Origin: Chlorobiota bacterium
GTDB lineage: Bacteria; Bacteroidota; Bacteroidia; Bacteroidales; JAADGE01
Length of the DNA stretch: 51,395 nucleotides
NCBI GenBank assembly: GCA_013152535.1
Contig: JAADGE010000081.1
Span: 1-51,395 of the forward strand
Reading direction: 5' to 3'
Shown here: positions 34,506-44,113 of the stretch, one piece after another
How the letters are laid out: the number at the start of each line of letters is the position of its first letter
Numbering within the stretch: the first letter of the stretch is position 1
Program-made: the position numbers and the translations under genes
The notes under the pieces: generated by a model
Told to the model about the DNA's origin: nothing
Seen by the model: only the letters and a program-made list of their open reading frames with translations
Databases searched by the model: none

Positions 34506-34721
34506 ATGTCAATCCATAGAAACGAAAAACTCAAACGTAAAAATAAAATGCACTTTTTATTCAACGATTTAGAGTTGGAGGCGTTTGAAAAATATTGTAA
34601 AAAGTATAAAATCAACAATAAATCTCGCTTTATTCGGGAAACCGTTATAACGGAAGTTTTAGGACAATTTGATCGTGATTATCCTTCTTTGTTTGATAAG
34701 TCGGAAACTTCCGGAGAGTAA
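34506..34721 (+). CDS. Small ribbon-helix-helix-like DNA-binding protein
   Basis: 71 residues from ATG 34506. A basic N-terminal arm is followed by a strand (KMHFLFND), helix LELEAFEKYCKKYKI, the turn INNKS and helix RFIRETVITEVLGQF. The SRFIRE step at the start of helix 2 is a familiar RHH feature in MetJ/Arc-type repressors and antitoxins. An acidic tail follows. No toxin gene is adjacent: the next gene (DUF58) converges and ends 3 bp away. It may be a solitary regulator. Assignment is by fold pattern, not by a named family. Confidence 0.65.
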   Translation: MSIHRNEKLKRKNKMHFLFNDLELEAFEKYCKKYKINNKSRFIRETVITEVLGQFDRDYPSLFDKSETSGE

Positions 34722-34723
34722 GT

Positions 34724-36082
34724 TTACAGCAGTCCTTTTGCTTTTAACTCTAAATATTTATTGATGGTTTCAACCGTAAGGTGTTGCGGTTCCGTTAAAA
34801 CAGAATGAATACCGTTTTTCTTTAATTCTTTGGTTATTAAAACCTTTTCGTAACGAAATTTCTCAGCAATTGCTTTATTGTAGATATCTGGACTTGTTTC
34901 AGGTTTTTCATCGGTAATGTTTTTAAGTTCGGAATTTTCAAAAAAGATTAAAACAACAAGATGACTTTCAGCTAATTGTTTAAAATATTTAATTTGTCGT
35001 TCCAAAGAAACAAAACCTTCAAAATTCGTATAGATAAGCAACAAACTCCGTTGTGTTATTTTTCGTTTTACGCTTGCATACAGCAATTCAAAATTTGCTT
35101 CGTCATAATCAGTTTCCTGCTTATAGAGAACATCCGAAATTTTACTTATTTGATTGTTTTTTCGATCTGCCGGAACAATTGAATGAATGTTTTTTGAAAA
35201 AGTTATAAGCCCGGCTTTGTCGTGTTTTTTTACGGCAATATTTGAAATAACCAAAGCAGCGTTTATCGCATAATCAAGCAATGACATTCCGTTAAACGGC
35301 ATTTTCATTGTTCTGCCCATATCAATAATGCTGTAAACTCGCTGTGCTCTTTCGTCTTGATATTGATTTACCATAAGTTGTGAACGGCGGGCTGTTGCTT
35401 TCCAGTTGACGGTTCTGAAGTCGTCTCCGTAAACATAATTTTTAATTTGTTCAAATTCTCGGTTGTTGCTTATTTTTCGCAGTTTTTTAATTCCGTAATC
35501 GGTTAAATTATTTCTTATTGCTTTAAGCTCATATTTTCTCATTTGTATGAACGACGGATATACCGGAACTTTGGCCCCCTTATTAAAAGTGAAACGTTTT
35601 TGAATAATTCCGAGAATACTTGATACATAAATGTTTAAATTTCCGAAATCGTATTCTCCTCTTTTTACCGGTCTCAGAACATAGGTTATATTTTTTTCTT
35701 GTCCGGGCTGCAATTTTTTCTTTATCAGAAAATCTCTTTTTTGAAACTGAAAAGGAATTTCGTCAATAATTTCCGTGAAAACAGGAAATTTGTAATTATT
35801 TTTAATGAAAATTTGAATGTCATTATCATCACCGTTTGAAAGTTTTGTCGGTAACAATCTTTCGGCTTTTATTTTGAAAGAAGAACTGTTGTAAAGCAGC
35901 AGAATGTCGATAATAACAAGTGCCGCAAGAATTAGCAAAATCGCTTTGCCTGCGGCATAAAGCAAAGGAATGTAATATCCGATAACGAAAAATACAATAA
36001 TTAAACTCGCTGCGTAATAAATGCGGTTTGTGAGGTATATGGATTTTAGAAAATTTTTCAAATATTGAAATTTAAACAACAA
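34724..36082 (-). CDS. DUF58 domain membrane protein
   Basis: 452 residues. Two membrane helices (about 22-40 and 44-65) are followed by a beta-rich section and then the DUF58 core: YVYGDDFRTVNWKATARRSQLMVNQYQDERAQRVYSIIDMGRTM, where DMGRTM stands in place of a VWA MIDAS start (DxSxS). DUF58 genes usually sit beside a MoxR AAA ATPase and other VWA genes, which work together in envelope protein or metal-complex maturation. Neither is found here, so this copy is isolated. It converges with the RHH gene. Confidence 0.85.
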   Translation of the reverse strand: MLFKFQYLKNFLKSIYLTNRIYYAASLIIVFFVIGYYIPLLYAAGKAILLILAALVIIDILLLYNSSSFKIKAERLLPTKLSNGDDNDIQIFIKNNYKFPVFTEIIDEIPFQFQKRDFLIKKKLQPGQEKNITYVLRPVKRGEYDFGNLNIYVSSILGIIQKRFTFNKGAKVPVYPSFIQMRKYELKAIRNNLTDYGIKKLRKISNNREFEQIKNYVYGDDFRTVNWKATARRSQLMVNQYQDERAQRVYSIIDMGRTMKMPFNGMSLLDYAINAALVISNIAVKKHDKAGLITFSKNIHSIVPADRKNNQISKISDVLYKQETDYDEANFELLYASVKRKITQRSLLLIYTNFEGFVSLERQIKYFKQLAESHLVVLIFFENSELKNITDEKPETSPDIYNKAIAEKFRYEKVLITKELKKNGIHSVLTEPQHLTVETINKYLELKAKGLL

Positions 36083-36180
36083 TATTATTGCTTTTTAAAG
36101 AATACAAATATAATATTGTTTGCCGCAACACACAAAAACAGACTTATTTTGTTTCTTGCAAAAATCAAACAGAATATAAT

Positions 36181-37377
36181 CTATATTAATTTTTTAATTA
36201 CCATTTCTGCTGTTGCTTTGATTGCGGGAATTGCGACAGAATTTCCGAATTGTTTATAGGCTTGAGCATCCGAAACATCGATGATAAAATTATCCGGAAA
36301 ACCTTGCAGGCGAGCCCATTCTCTCGGGGTCATTCTGCGCCAACCCTCTTTATTTACTTCTCCGCTTATTTTAGTAATAGGATTAAAATCTGTTAATCTG
36401 CAATCAATTACAATATTTCGTTCTCGTCCCATACCTCCTACAACAATTGCATTTGAGCACTGGTTATCATTGATAATTTCATAACCGAACCCGTTTCCTT
36501 TATTTTTATGCCGTAATTTATGCTTAATAAGTGTGTTTTTATATCTGTTTGAAAGATAATATTTTACAGAAACTATTTCTTCTTCTTTTATATCAGCAAA
36601 AATTACTTTCTTTTTAGTCGGTTCCGGATATTCAAAATTATTAATTCCTATATCTTTTCTGAACCCGACAATAAAAATTCGTTCTCTGTTTTGAGGAACA
36701 CCGAAATCTTTGGCATTCATTATTTGAGGTTCCGGAACATAATAATTCAAATCTTCCCGTAAGACTTTCAAAATTGTTTTTAATGTCCTGCCTTTATCGT
36801 GATTTCTCAGTCCTTTAACATTTTCCAGAAAAAAAGCTTTCGGTTTTTTAGATTCGATAATTCTTGCAAGTTCAAAAAATAATGTTCCGCGTGTTTCGTC
36901 TTTAAAACCTTTGCGTTTGCCTGCAATCGAAAATGCCTGACACGGAAAACCGGCACATAAAATATCGTGTTCGGGAACGTTATTTTCTTTTATTTTTGTA
37001 AGATCTCCGAAAGGAACTTCTCCGAAATTAAGTTCGTAGGTTTTTTTGGCATATTTATCAATTTCAGAAGAAAAAACGCATTTACCGCCGAGGTTTTGCA
37101 TAGCAATTCTGAAACCGCCTATTCCGGCAAATAAATCAATAAATGTAAATTTTGGATTTTCGGGTTCCGGAAACGGAATGTTTTGTTTAAATTTAATATT
37201 ATCGGGAAATTTATCCTGTGATTTTTCTTGCCAATATCTCTTTGCCTGTTTTTTAAAGTAGTTTGAAAGTTCCGAATTTTGGTTGTATAAGTAATGAGTG
37301 AAATATGCTGCAGCATCATCCGGTTCTTTTAAAGCATTAATCTTAAGTTGTTTTTTTATGTCGGAATATTTAAGCAT
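36181..37377 (-). CDS. Solitary DNA (cytosine-5-)-methyltransferase
   Basis: Adds a methyl group to C5 of cytosine in a specific DNA sequence. From ATG 37377 it has 398 residues. Motif I is DLFAGIGGFRIA (81-92), motif IV is GFPCQAFS with catalytic Cys146, motif VI is ENV (185-187), motif VIII is QNRER (229-233) and motif X is QFGNSVAIP near the end. The target-recognition region lies between about 260 and 350. The first ~75 residues form a charged helical extension outside the catalytic core. An earlier in-frame start at 37419 would overlap the upstream flavoprotein gene and is rejected. No restriction endonuclease, Vsr or S subunit is adjacent. It lies 5 nt after the flavoprotein stop. Confidence 0.92.
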   Translation of the reverse strand: MLKYSDIKKQLKINALKEPDDAAAYFTHYLYNQNSELSNYFKKQAKRYWQEKSQDKFPDNIKFKQNIPFPEPENPKFTFIDLFAGIGGFRIAMQNLGGKCVFSSEIDKYAKKTYELNFGEVPFGDLTKIKENNVPEHDILCAGFPCQAFSIAGKRKGFKDETRGTLFFELARIIESKKPKAFFLENVKGLRNHDKGRTLKTILKVLREDLNYYVPEPQIMNAKDFGVPQNRERIFIVGFRKDIGINNFEYPEPTKKKVIFADIKEEEIVSVKYYLSNRYKNTLIKHKLRHKNKGNGFGYEIINDNQCSNAIVVGGMGRERNIVIDCRLTDFNPITKISGEVNKEGWRRMTPREWARLQGFPDNFIIDVSDAQAYKQFGNSVAIPAIKATAEMVIKKLI

Positions 37378-37382
37378 AGTAT

Positions 37383-38639
37383 TTAAATGTTTTTTGATGC
37401 AGATTTTCCTGCCAGCCAACCGGTTGAAAAGGCGATTTGAAAATTATAACCGCCGGTTTCTGCATCTGAGTCAAGAATTTCGCCGGCAAAAAATAAATTT
37501 TTAATAATTTTAGACATCATGGTCTTGCCGTCAATTTCATTGGTGTCGATACCGCCTGCAGTAATAATTGCTTCTTTATAACCTCTGTGTCCGGTGATTT
37601 TAAATCTTAAATCTTTAAGCAAAACTCTTATTCTCTTTCTTTCCTTACCGGAAATTTGGTTGCATTCTTTATATTGATTAATTTTAGTGAGTTCTAAAAC
37701 TACGGGAATAAGTTTGGCAGGTAATAAATTTTTTAAAACATTTCTGATTTGTTTTTTTCCACTTTCGTTCAGTTCTCGCTGCAGTCGGTTATCAAGTTTT
37801 TGCTCACCTAACGCAGGTTTTAAATCTATTGAAATTTCCACATCTTTTTTTTCTGCCAAAGCATCAACTGCAATTTTGCTTAATGTTAAAATTACGGGTC
37901 CCGTTAATCCGAAGTGAGCAAACATCATTTCACCGAATTCAGACCGTATTTTTTTATTATTTACCCAAATACTGACATTTGCATTTTTCAAACTTAAACC
38001 TTGTAATTTTCCCGCAATATTACCTTCTGTTTTAAGGGGAACAAGTGCAGGTCTTAAATTGATAATTTTATGACCGAGTTTTTTTGCAACAACAAAACCG
38101 TCTCCCGAAGAACCCGTTGCGGGATAGGATTTTCCTCCGGTACAAAGAATAACATTTTTTGTGTTTATTGTTTCAAATTTGCCGTCAATTTGAATATTTA
38201 CAGCTTTAACCGTGTCATTTTCAGTAATGATTTCTGTAAGTTTTGCATTTTTCTTTATATCAATATTTTTAGATTTTATTATCTTCAGCAATGTGTTTAC
38301 AACATCTGCGGCTTTGTCTTTTTCCGGAAATATGCGTCCGCCTCGCTCTTCTTTCGTCATAAGACCGTTTTTTTCAAGCAAGTTGATAATATCTTTTGAA
38401 AAAAACTGAAAAAAAGCGTATTTTAAAAATTTTGGTTTAGGGTAAATTTTTTTAAAAAATGCTGATTGATAAGCTGTATTTGTAATATTGCATCTGCCTT
38501 TACCGGAAATTAACATTTTTCTGCCTTCGCGGTTCATCTTTTCTAAAAGCAAAATATTTGCACCGTTTTCTCCGGCACTTATTGCAGATAAAAATCCGGC
38601 AGCTCCCGCACCGACTACTATGACATCGTATTGTTTCAA
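37383..38639 (-). CDS. BaiN/YhiN (HI0933-like) FAD-dependent oxidoreductase
   Basis: 418-residue flavoprotein. The N-terminal FAD-binding fold is VIVVGAGAAGFLSAISA (about 5-21), followed by LLEKMNREGRKMLISGKGRCNITN, the signature of this family, and a C-terminal GGIDTNEIDGKTMMSKIIKNLFFAGEILDSDAETGGYNFQIAFSTG FAD block. Relatives include BaiN, a bile-acid dehydrogenase of Clostridium, but most family members have no known substrate. It is the first gene of a two-gene unit with the C5 methyltransferase. Confidence 0.9.
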   Translation of the reverse strand: MKQYDVIVVGAGAAGFLSAISAGENGANILLLEKMNREGRKMLISGKGRCNITNTAYQSAFFKKIYPKPKFLKYAFFQFFSKDIINLLEKNGLMTKEERGGRIFPEKDKAADVVNTLLKIIKSKNIDIKKNAKLTEIITENDTVKAVNIQIDGKFETINTKNVILCTGGKSYPATGSSGDGFVVAKKLGHKIINLRPALVPLKTEGNIAGKLQGLSLKNANVSIWVNNKKIRSEFGEMMFAHFGLTGPVILTLSKIAVDALAEKKDVEISIDLKPALGEQKLDNRLQRELNESGKKQIRNVLKNLLPAKLIPVVLELTKINQYKECNQISGKERKRIRVLLKDLRFKITGHRGYKEAIITAGGIDTNEIDGKTMMSKIIKNLFFAGEILDSDAETGGYNFQIAFSTGWLAGKSASKNI

Positions 38640-38665
38640 AGTCTGATATTAAATAAGTTTGTAAA

Positions 38666-38700
38666 GATAAAAAAAAGACACAATTTCGGTTTGTGCCTTT
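38666..38700 (-). terminator. Rho-independent terminator in front of the flavoprotein gene
   Basis: AAAGACACAA (38674-38683) pairs with TTGTGCCTTT (38691-38700) over 10 bp with one wobble. On the minus strand it follows the lamin-tail protein stop by 24 nt and is followed by eight T. Confidence 0.85.
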
Positions 38701-38723
38701 AAATAATATATGAAATAAAACAG

Positions 38724-41700
38724 TTACATTTTTTTTGCCAAAATAACGGTGTTTTTATAAACTTTTACATTTCCGTTTCCGTCAAAAACTTTAAAATATA
38801 CAAGATATGTTCCTGCCGGAGCAAGTCTTCCGTTGTCTTGCGTTCCGTTCCAAACTATTGTGCCTTCGGTTGAAAGAAGAAGACTTTCGGCTAATTTTCT
38901 GATAATTATTCCTTTGGCATCGAAAATGTATATTGTTGCAACATTATCGGGTGTGTTAAATTTGAAATTTATATTTGCATAATCGTCAAAACCGTCATTA
39001 TCAGCTGAAAATACGTGCGGATCAATATTTACCGGAGCATTGCCTGCATTTGTTCCGTCATTATACTGCGAATTTTGATAAGCCGGAGTTGCAAAGCCGA
39101 CCAATTCCGATGCTGAATGCCAATTTGATGTTTCTTGTGTCGGTTTATCATAATTAACACGTTCAAGAGAAACACCTTCATTATCATCTAAAAGCGGAAA
39201 TTGCATATCTTCATTGTATGAAAATTTATCTATTACGGAAGTATCTTTGTAAAGAAGTACAACCGTTCCTTTATCATCGGGATAAGTCGGCATACTCGGA
39301 ATTTCATAAATATTTTCTTCATTTTTACTCATATAAAAAGTCAAAACACCTTTTTTACTTGTTGTGAAAGCCAAATAAGTGCCGGGATTGAAATACTTGT
39401 TTTCTTCCGATAAGGGCGAAATTTGTATGATACTGTCCGGGTTTTCGTCATCTGTTGTTGCCAATTGCAAATTTATCAAATCAATAGGAAATTCCGAACG
39501 ATTATATAATTCGACAAAGTCGTTTCCGTTAGGGAAAGCATTGAAAAGAACTTCGTTTACAGCAATATCGTTTTCTTTAGGTGTGTAGTATGAAAACTTT
39601 AAAGTTGTATCGTTCATTGTGTTTCCGTTGATGTCTTTAACTCCCGAAACAGTTAGATTTACTTCTTTGCCGTCCGGAAAAGTGCCGGAAAATTGCAGGT
39701 CAACAATTGCAGAATCGAGAGTTTCGCGAACGGCAAATTCCGGGTTTCCGATACCGTTATCACAAAAATAATTGCCGGTATTTACAGCTGAAGAAAAATC
39801 TGCCGTTTCAGAGAAATCTAATTTTAAGCGTTTTTCGTCTTTTACCCAAAGGGCAACAGGATGAATACGACGATACGTGAAATCATAACCCGTTGTTTGA
39901 ATGATGTTTCCGCAATTATCAGAAACATTCTCAATCATTAATTGATATGTTTGTTTGTCGGCAAAATTATTCGTAAACATCACATGAATTATTGTTTTAT
40001 CTTCTGTATCGACAAAAGCATTATTCGGATTTCCGATACCGTTATTAACGGAAAAATTTGTCAGTTCCGAACCGCTCGCATAACTTATGTTTTCATTAAA
40101 AAATAAAGTCAGTTCATTTGATGAGACGATTTTTACAGATTCTAATTCCGGAGCTGTGTTATCTTGGTTAGAAGCAAAAACCGAGTTTTTTTGCCCCGGA
40201 GTTCCGCCTGATTGGTCAACGGATGCTGCCCAGTTATCAGATTCTCCGCAAAAATTTGTCGGGTCAATACGCTCTAAAGACCAACCGCCGTTATCTTTGT
40301 CGGGGTCGTTATACCAAGTGTCGGAATATGTAATTTCTCCTATGACGCTATTATCGGGCATCATCAATTTCAAATTTCTTCCTGAGGAAATAATATCGCT
40401 TGACGTTAAAAAATCAACTACATTCCCGTATTGAGAAAATAAATCTTTTTTTCCTTCTTCACATAAAATAAGATATTCTCCGGATTTTAATGTTATATAC
40501 GGAAAAATACGTTCCGTCTGACCTTCCGATAAGAAAATCCAATTTGTTAAATCAATATCATAATCGGACGTGTTGTAAAGTTCGATATATCGTTCGGCAG
40601 GCAGGGAAATCGGTGCCGGGTTAATGTCTGCCATAACTTCATTAAAAACAATATCGAACGGATGAGGAATATAGTAAATAAATTCAATATTTGCCGTATT
40701 CATAGTATTTGCATTAACGTCTTTAACATTTTGAATCGTTAAAGTATATATTTGCTCAAGTGTAAAGTCCGTTGCAAATTGAAGATTTACAATTTTGTCG
40801 TCGGTGCTGCTGACAATTGCAACTGTCGGGTTTCCTATACCTCCGTTTACTGAATAATTTGCAGTATTTTCGGCACCGGGGACATCAACAGTTTCGGAAA
40901 AATGAATTCGTAACTGATTTGCGGACATAACCTCAACGGTTTTCGGATATATAAGCAGGTATTCAAATGTGCCGGAATATGGTGTCATTAAATTATCGCA
41001 ATTATCGTTGATGTTTTCAATTTGTAAAGAATTTGTTCCGATTGTAAAATTATTATTAAAATAAATGTCTGTTTTTGAGGCATCATCAATATTTTGAACT
41101 GCAGAAACAGGATTTATGTTTGAATTTAAAATATAGTTTGCCGTGTTTTCCGCATCGGCAATTTTAACTTTTTCGGAAAAAATAATTTCAAGATGTTTTG
41201 ATGAAATATAAACGATTTTTGATACGGAAGGAGCCGTATTATCCGGATTAGATGCGAAAACGGAATTTTTTCTGCCCGGAGTTCCCCCGGTATAGTCTAT
41301 TGTTGCCGTCCAGTTGGTTTCTCCGCTGCAAAAGTTTGTCGGATCTATTCGTTCCATAGACCAACCGCCGTCGTCTTTGTCCGTATCGTGATACCAGTCT
41401 TTCGAATAAGTAATATCTTCAATAACGGTACCGTCAGATGATTTTATAACAAGCCGCTTATCGGTTATAGTGAGTTCCGAAGGGTTCAGAATTCCGATTG
41501 TTGTACCGTAAGGCGATAAATCTGTTTCGGCTAAATCTTCGCAAATTATTGCATATCCGCCTGTCGTAATTATTTTTGAGGGAAATATTTTCGGTGTATT
41601 TGTTCCTATTGTAAGTGTCCAACCGTCAAGATTAATATCATAAGCAGAATTATTGTAAATTTCGATATATTCGTGTGCGGGAATTGCTTCCGGAGCAGGA

Positions 41701-43019
41701 TTTACATCGTTCATAATTTCATTAATTACAACATCGAAAGGTTGTGTTACATAATAGATGAAGGGCAAGTTTGTTGTATTTACGGTATTTCCGTATGTAT
41801 CTTCTATATTGCTGACAGTGAGAATGTAATTTTGCTCCAAAACAAAATCAGAAGTAAATGAAAGATGAACTAATTTATCATTAGTTCCGTCGATAATTGC
41901 AACGGTCGGATTGCCGATACTTTGGTCAACCGAATAATTTGTAAGAGTCTGTGCCGATGTAATATCAACAGTTTTATTAAAAAGAACATCAAGCGTATTC
42001 GCCGAAGTTGAATTTACCGAAATTGCGGCAATTTGAAGATATGAAAAGTTTGCAGTTTCGTTGTTTGTTGCATTTCCGGATAAATCTTCAACATCGTTAA
42101 TCGTAATTTGATAATTTATGTTATCGGTAAATGTTCCGAGAAAAGTCAAAGAAACTTCTCTCGGATTTGTTCCGTTTAAAATTGCAGATGAAGGATTTCC
42201 CATACCGTTATCAACAACATAATTTGACAAAGTTTCTGCCGTTGTTTGGTCTAAACTTTCATTGAAATCAACAATTAATGCGTTATTTGACGTTACCGTT
42301 ATATTTTGTATTTCGGGCGGGTTTGTGTCCGGTGGTCCGGTAACGGAAATATCGTCAAGCCAAAAGTCCGTTATGTGAGTAGAAGAAAATTCGTAAAAAG
42401 CACCGAGATAATTTGCTGACGTAAAAGTTATATCCGTTCCTGTTCCGACATTTACCAAATTATCGAATCCGCCGTCGGAATCTAAATAAACAGTCCAATC
42501 ACCGCTTGCCGAACGTGTTATTTCTATTCCGGCGGCGGTTGTTCCTATGGTCGTTTCCCAGTTTATTCCGGTATTTATAACTGCAGTCAGAGAGCCGTTT
42601 GTTATTTTCCAAAAATAAAGAATATCATCCGAACCGGAAAAATTAACCCCGAGAGCATAGCCGTTAACGTTTCCGCCGTTGTACATTTGCGAAGCATCGG
42701 CATCGGCAAATAAAAAGAAAGCCCAATTATTATAACTTGAAGGTGCATAAGCATGTTTCACTTGAAATTGCCATGTTGTTGTACCCGATGTTATGTCAAT
42801 TCCGGAAAACGGTAAAGAGATTTGATCTTCTCCGCTGCCTCCGTCGGCGACATGTTGCAGGGAATATGTTCCGTTAATCGGTGTATTTGTCGTTGCATCC
42901 CACGTTCCGGCACTGCTTTGTGTCCAATTGTTAATATTTCCGTCTTCAAAATCGTCATTAATTTGCGAAAATCCGGAAAAAGAGATTAATAAAAATAATA
43001 ATAAAAATAAATTTTTCAT
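38724..43019 (-). CDS. Large surface protein with three lamin-tail domains
   Basis: 1431 residues with a signal peptide (1-18, ending FSGFSQ). About 20-232 form a jelly-roll (LamG-like) domain. Ig-like units of the SbsA/SwmB kind follow (pattern VDFNES...NYVVDNGIGNP...VSLTF...Y.ITI..V.D..GN), about six in total, interleaved with three lamin-tail domains at about 428-600, 786-955 and 1148-1310 (FDVVINEIMNDVNPAPEAIPAHEYIEIYN and related). The last ~100 residues, HVFSADNDGFDDYANI to KNTVILAKKM, resemble the FlgD-like/gliding-associated C-terminal domain often used for T9SS export. No enzymatic motif is seen; an adhesin or nuclease-free envelope scaffold is possible (inference). Confidence 0.85.
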   Translation of the reverse strand: MKNLFLLLFLLISFSGFSQINDDFEDGNINNWTQSSAGTWDATTNTPINGTYSLQHVADGGSGEDQISLPFSGIDITSGTTTWQFQVKHAYAPSSYNNWAFFLFADADASQMYNGGNVNGYALGVNFSGSDDILYFWKITNGSLTAVINTGINWETTIGTTAAGIEITRSASGDWTVYLDSDGGFDNLVNVGTGTDITFTSANYLGAFYEFSSTHITDFWLDDISVTGPPDTNPPEIQNITVTSNNALIVDFNESLDQTTAETLSNYVVDNGMGNPSSAILNGTNPREVSLTFLGTFTDNINYQITINDVEDLSGNATNNETANFSYLQIAAISVNSTSANTLDVLFNKTVDITSAQTLTNYSVDQSIGNPTVAIIDGTNDKLVHLSFTSDFVLEQNYILTVSNIEDTYGNTVNTTNLPFIYYVTQPFDVVINEIMNDVNPAPEAIPAHEYIEIYNNSAYDINLDGWTLTIGTNTPKIFPSKIITTGGYAIICEDLAETDLSPYGTTIGILNPSELTITDKRLVIKSSDGTVIEDITYSKDWYHDTDKDDGGWSMERIDPTNFCSGETNWTATIDYTGGTPGRKNSVFASNPDNTAPSVSKIVYISSKHLEIIFSEKVKIADAENTANYILNSNINPVSAVQNIDDASKTDIYFNNNFTIGTNSLQIENINDNCDNLMTPYSGTFEYLLIYPKTVEVMSANQLRIHFSETVDVPGAENTANYSVNGGIGNPTVAIVSSTDDKIVNLQFATDFTLEQIYTLTIQNVKDVNANTMNTANIEFIYYIPHPFDIVFNEVMADINPAPISLPAERYIELYNTSDYDIDLTNWIFLSEGQTERIFPYITLKSGEYLILCEEGKKDLFSQYGNVVDFLTSSDIISSGRNLKLMMPDNSVIGEITYSDTWYNDPDKDNGGWSLERIDPTNFCGESDNWAASVDQSGGTPGQKNSVFASNQDNTAPELESVKIVSSNELTLFFNENISYASGSELTNFSVNNGIGNPNNAFVDTEDKTIIHVMFTNNFADKQTYQLMIENVSDNCGNIIQTTGYDFTYRRIHPVALWVKDEKRLKLDFSETADFSSAVNTGNYFCDNGIGNPEFAVRETLDSAIVDLQFSGTFPDGKEVNLTVSGVKDINGNTMNDTTLKFSYYTPKENDIAVNEVLFNAFPNGNDFVELYNRSEFPIDLINLQLATTDDENPDSIIQISPLSEENKYFNPGTYLAFTTSKKGVLTFYMSKNEENIYEIPSMPTYPDDKGTVVLLYKDTSVIDKFSYNEDMQFPLLDDNEGVSLERVNYDKPTQETSNWHSASELVGFATPAYQNSQYNDGTNAGNAPVNIDPHVFSADNDGFDDYANINFKFNTPDNVATIYIFDAKGIIIRKLAESLLLSTEGTIVWNGTQDNGRLAPAGTYLVYFKVFDGNGNVKVYKNTVILAKKM

Positions 43020-43050
43020 TGTATTTAAAATAAAGTTCGGAATAGTATTA

Positions 43051-43058
43051 TATTTTTG
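43051..43058 (+). promoter_or_regulatory. -7 box of asd-dtd
   Basis: TATTTTTG matches TAnnTTTG, 63 nt before the asd start codon. It faces away from a divergent box at 43069-43076. Confidence 0.4.
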
Positions 43059-43068
43059 CTTAAAATTT

Positions 43069-43076
43069 CAAAATTA
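43069..43076 (-). promoter_or_regulatory. -7 box of the lamin-tail protein gene
   Basis: On the minus strand this reads TAATTTTG, matching TAnnTTTG, with a TTG 18 bp further upstream (43095-43097). The predicted leader is about 43 nt. Confidence 0.45.
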
Positions 43077-43120
43077 ACACTTTTGAATGAAAAACAATTT
43101 TTCTTTAAAATTAATTTAAA

Positions 43121-44113
43121 ATGAAAGCAGCAATTGTAGGAGTTACCGGCTTGGTAGGGAGTGTTTTGTTAAAGGTTCTGGAGGAACGTAAATTACCGAT
43201 TACGGAGTTTATTCCGGCAGCATCGGAAAAGTCAGAAGGAAAGTATGTTATATTAAATAATTTAAAGTATAAAATAAAGTCTGTTGAAGATGCAATTAAT
43301 GCGAAACCTGATATTGTAATTTTTTCTGCGGGTTCTGAAGTTTCTTTAAAATATGCACCGATTTTTTCTGAAAAAGGAGCCTTTGTTATTGATAATTCTT
43401 CTGCTTGGCGTTTGGATACCGACAAAAAGTTAATTATTCCGGAAATTAACGGAAATTTATTGACGAAGGAAGATAAAATAATTTCTAATCCGAATTGTTC
43501 TGTAATTCAAATGTTAATGGTATTATACCCGCTTCATAAAAAATACAGAATAAAAAGAGTTGTGGTTTCGACTTATCAGTCTGTAACAGGAACCGGGCAG
43601 AAAGCCGTAGATCAGTTAATAAACGAACGGGCAAATATTCACGGAGAAAAAGCTTACCCGCACAGAATAGACAATAATTGTCTTCCTCATTGTGATGTTT
43701 TTACAAAAAACGGTTATACCAAAGAAGAAGATAAACTGGTAAGCGAAACACATAAAATATTAAGTCGGGATATTAATGTAACGGCGACAGCTGTAAGGGT
43801 TCCGGTTTTAGGCGGTCATTCCGAAGCCGTAAATATTGAATTTGAAAATGATTATACACTGTCCGAAATTAATAAATTGCTTAAAGAAATGCCCGGTGTT
43901 GTTGTTTATGACAACCCGGAAAACAATACTTATCCGATGCCGATAATTACCGAAGGTAAAGATGAGGTTTTTGTCGGACGTATTCGCAGAGATTATTCAC
44001 AAGCTAACAGTTTAAATTTATGGATTGTTGCCGATAATTTGCGTAAAGGAGCAGCAACCAATGCCGTACAAATTGCCGAATTATTAATTGAGAAAAGTTT
44101 CGTTAAAAAATGA
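43121..44113 (+). CDS. asd: Aspartate-semialdehyde dehydrogenase
   Basis: Reduces aspartyl phosphate to aspartate semialdehyde, the branch point to lysine, threonine, methionine and diaminopimelate. The N-terminal VGVTGLVGSVLLKVL binds NADP. The catalytic Cys126 is in SNPNCSVIQM, and the late VLGGHSEAVNIEF carries the acid-base His. At 330 residues it is the standard length. It overlaps dtd by 4 bp (ATGA), so the two are translated together. Confidence 0.95.
   Translation: MKAAIVGVTGLVGSVLLKVLEERKLPITEFIPAASEKSEGKYVILNNLKYKIKSVEDAINAKPDIVIFSAGSEVSLKYAPIFSEKGAFVIDNSSAWRLDTDKKLIIPEINGNLLTKEDKIISNPNCSVIQMLMVLYPLHKKYRIKRVVVSTYQSVTGTGQKAVDQLINERANIHGEKAYPHRIDNNCLPHCDVFTKNGYTKEEDKLVSETHKILSRDINVTATAVRVPVLGGHSEAVNIEFENDYTLSEINKLLKEMPGVVVYDNPENNTYPMPIITEGKDEVFVGRIRRDYSQANSLNLWIVADNLRKGAATNAVQIAELLIEKSFVKK

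Noticed and set aside
34724-36082. DUF58 as part of a MoxR-VWA operon
   Set aside because: No MoxR ATPase or VWA gene is adjacent in this window.
37378-37419. Earlier start of the cytosine methyltransferase
   Set aside because: It would overlap the end of the flavoprotein gene and use a non-ATG start; ATG 37377 directly follows the stop of the upstream gene.
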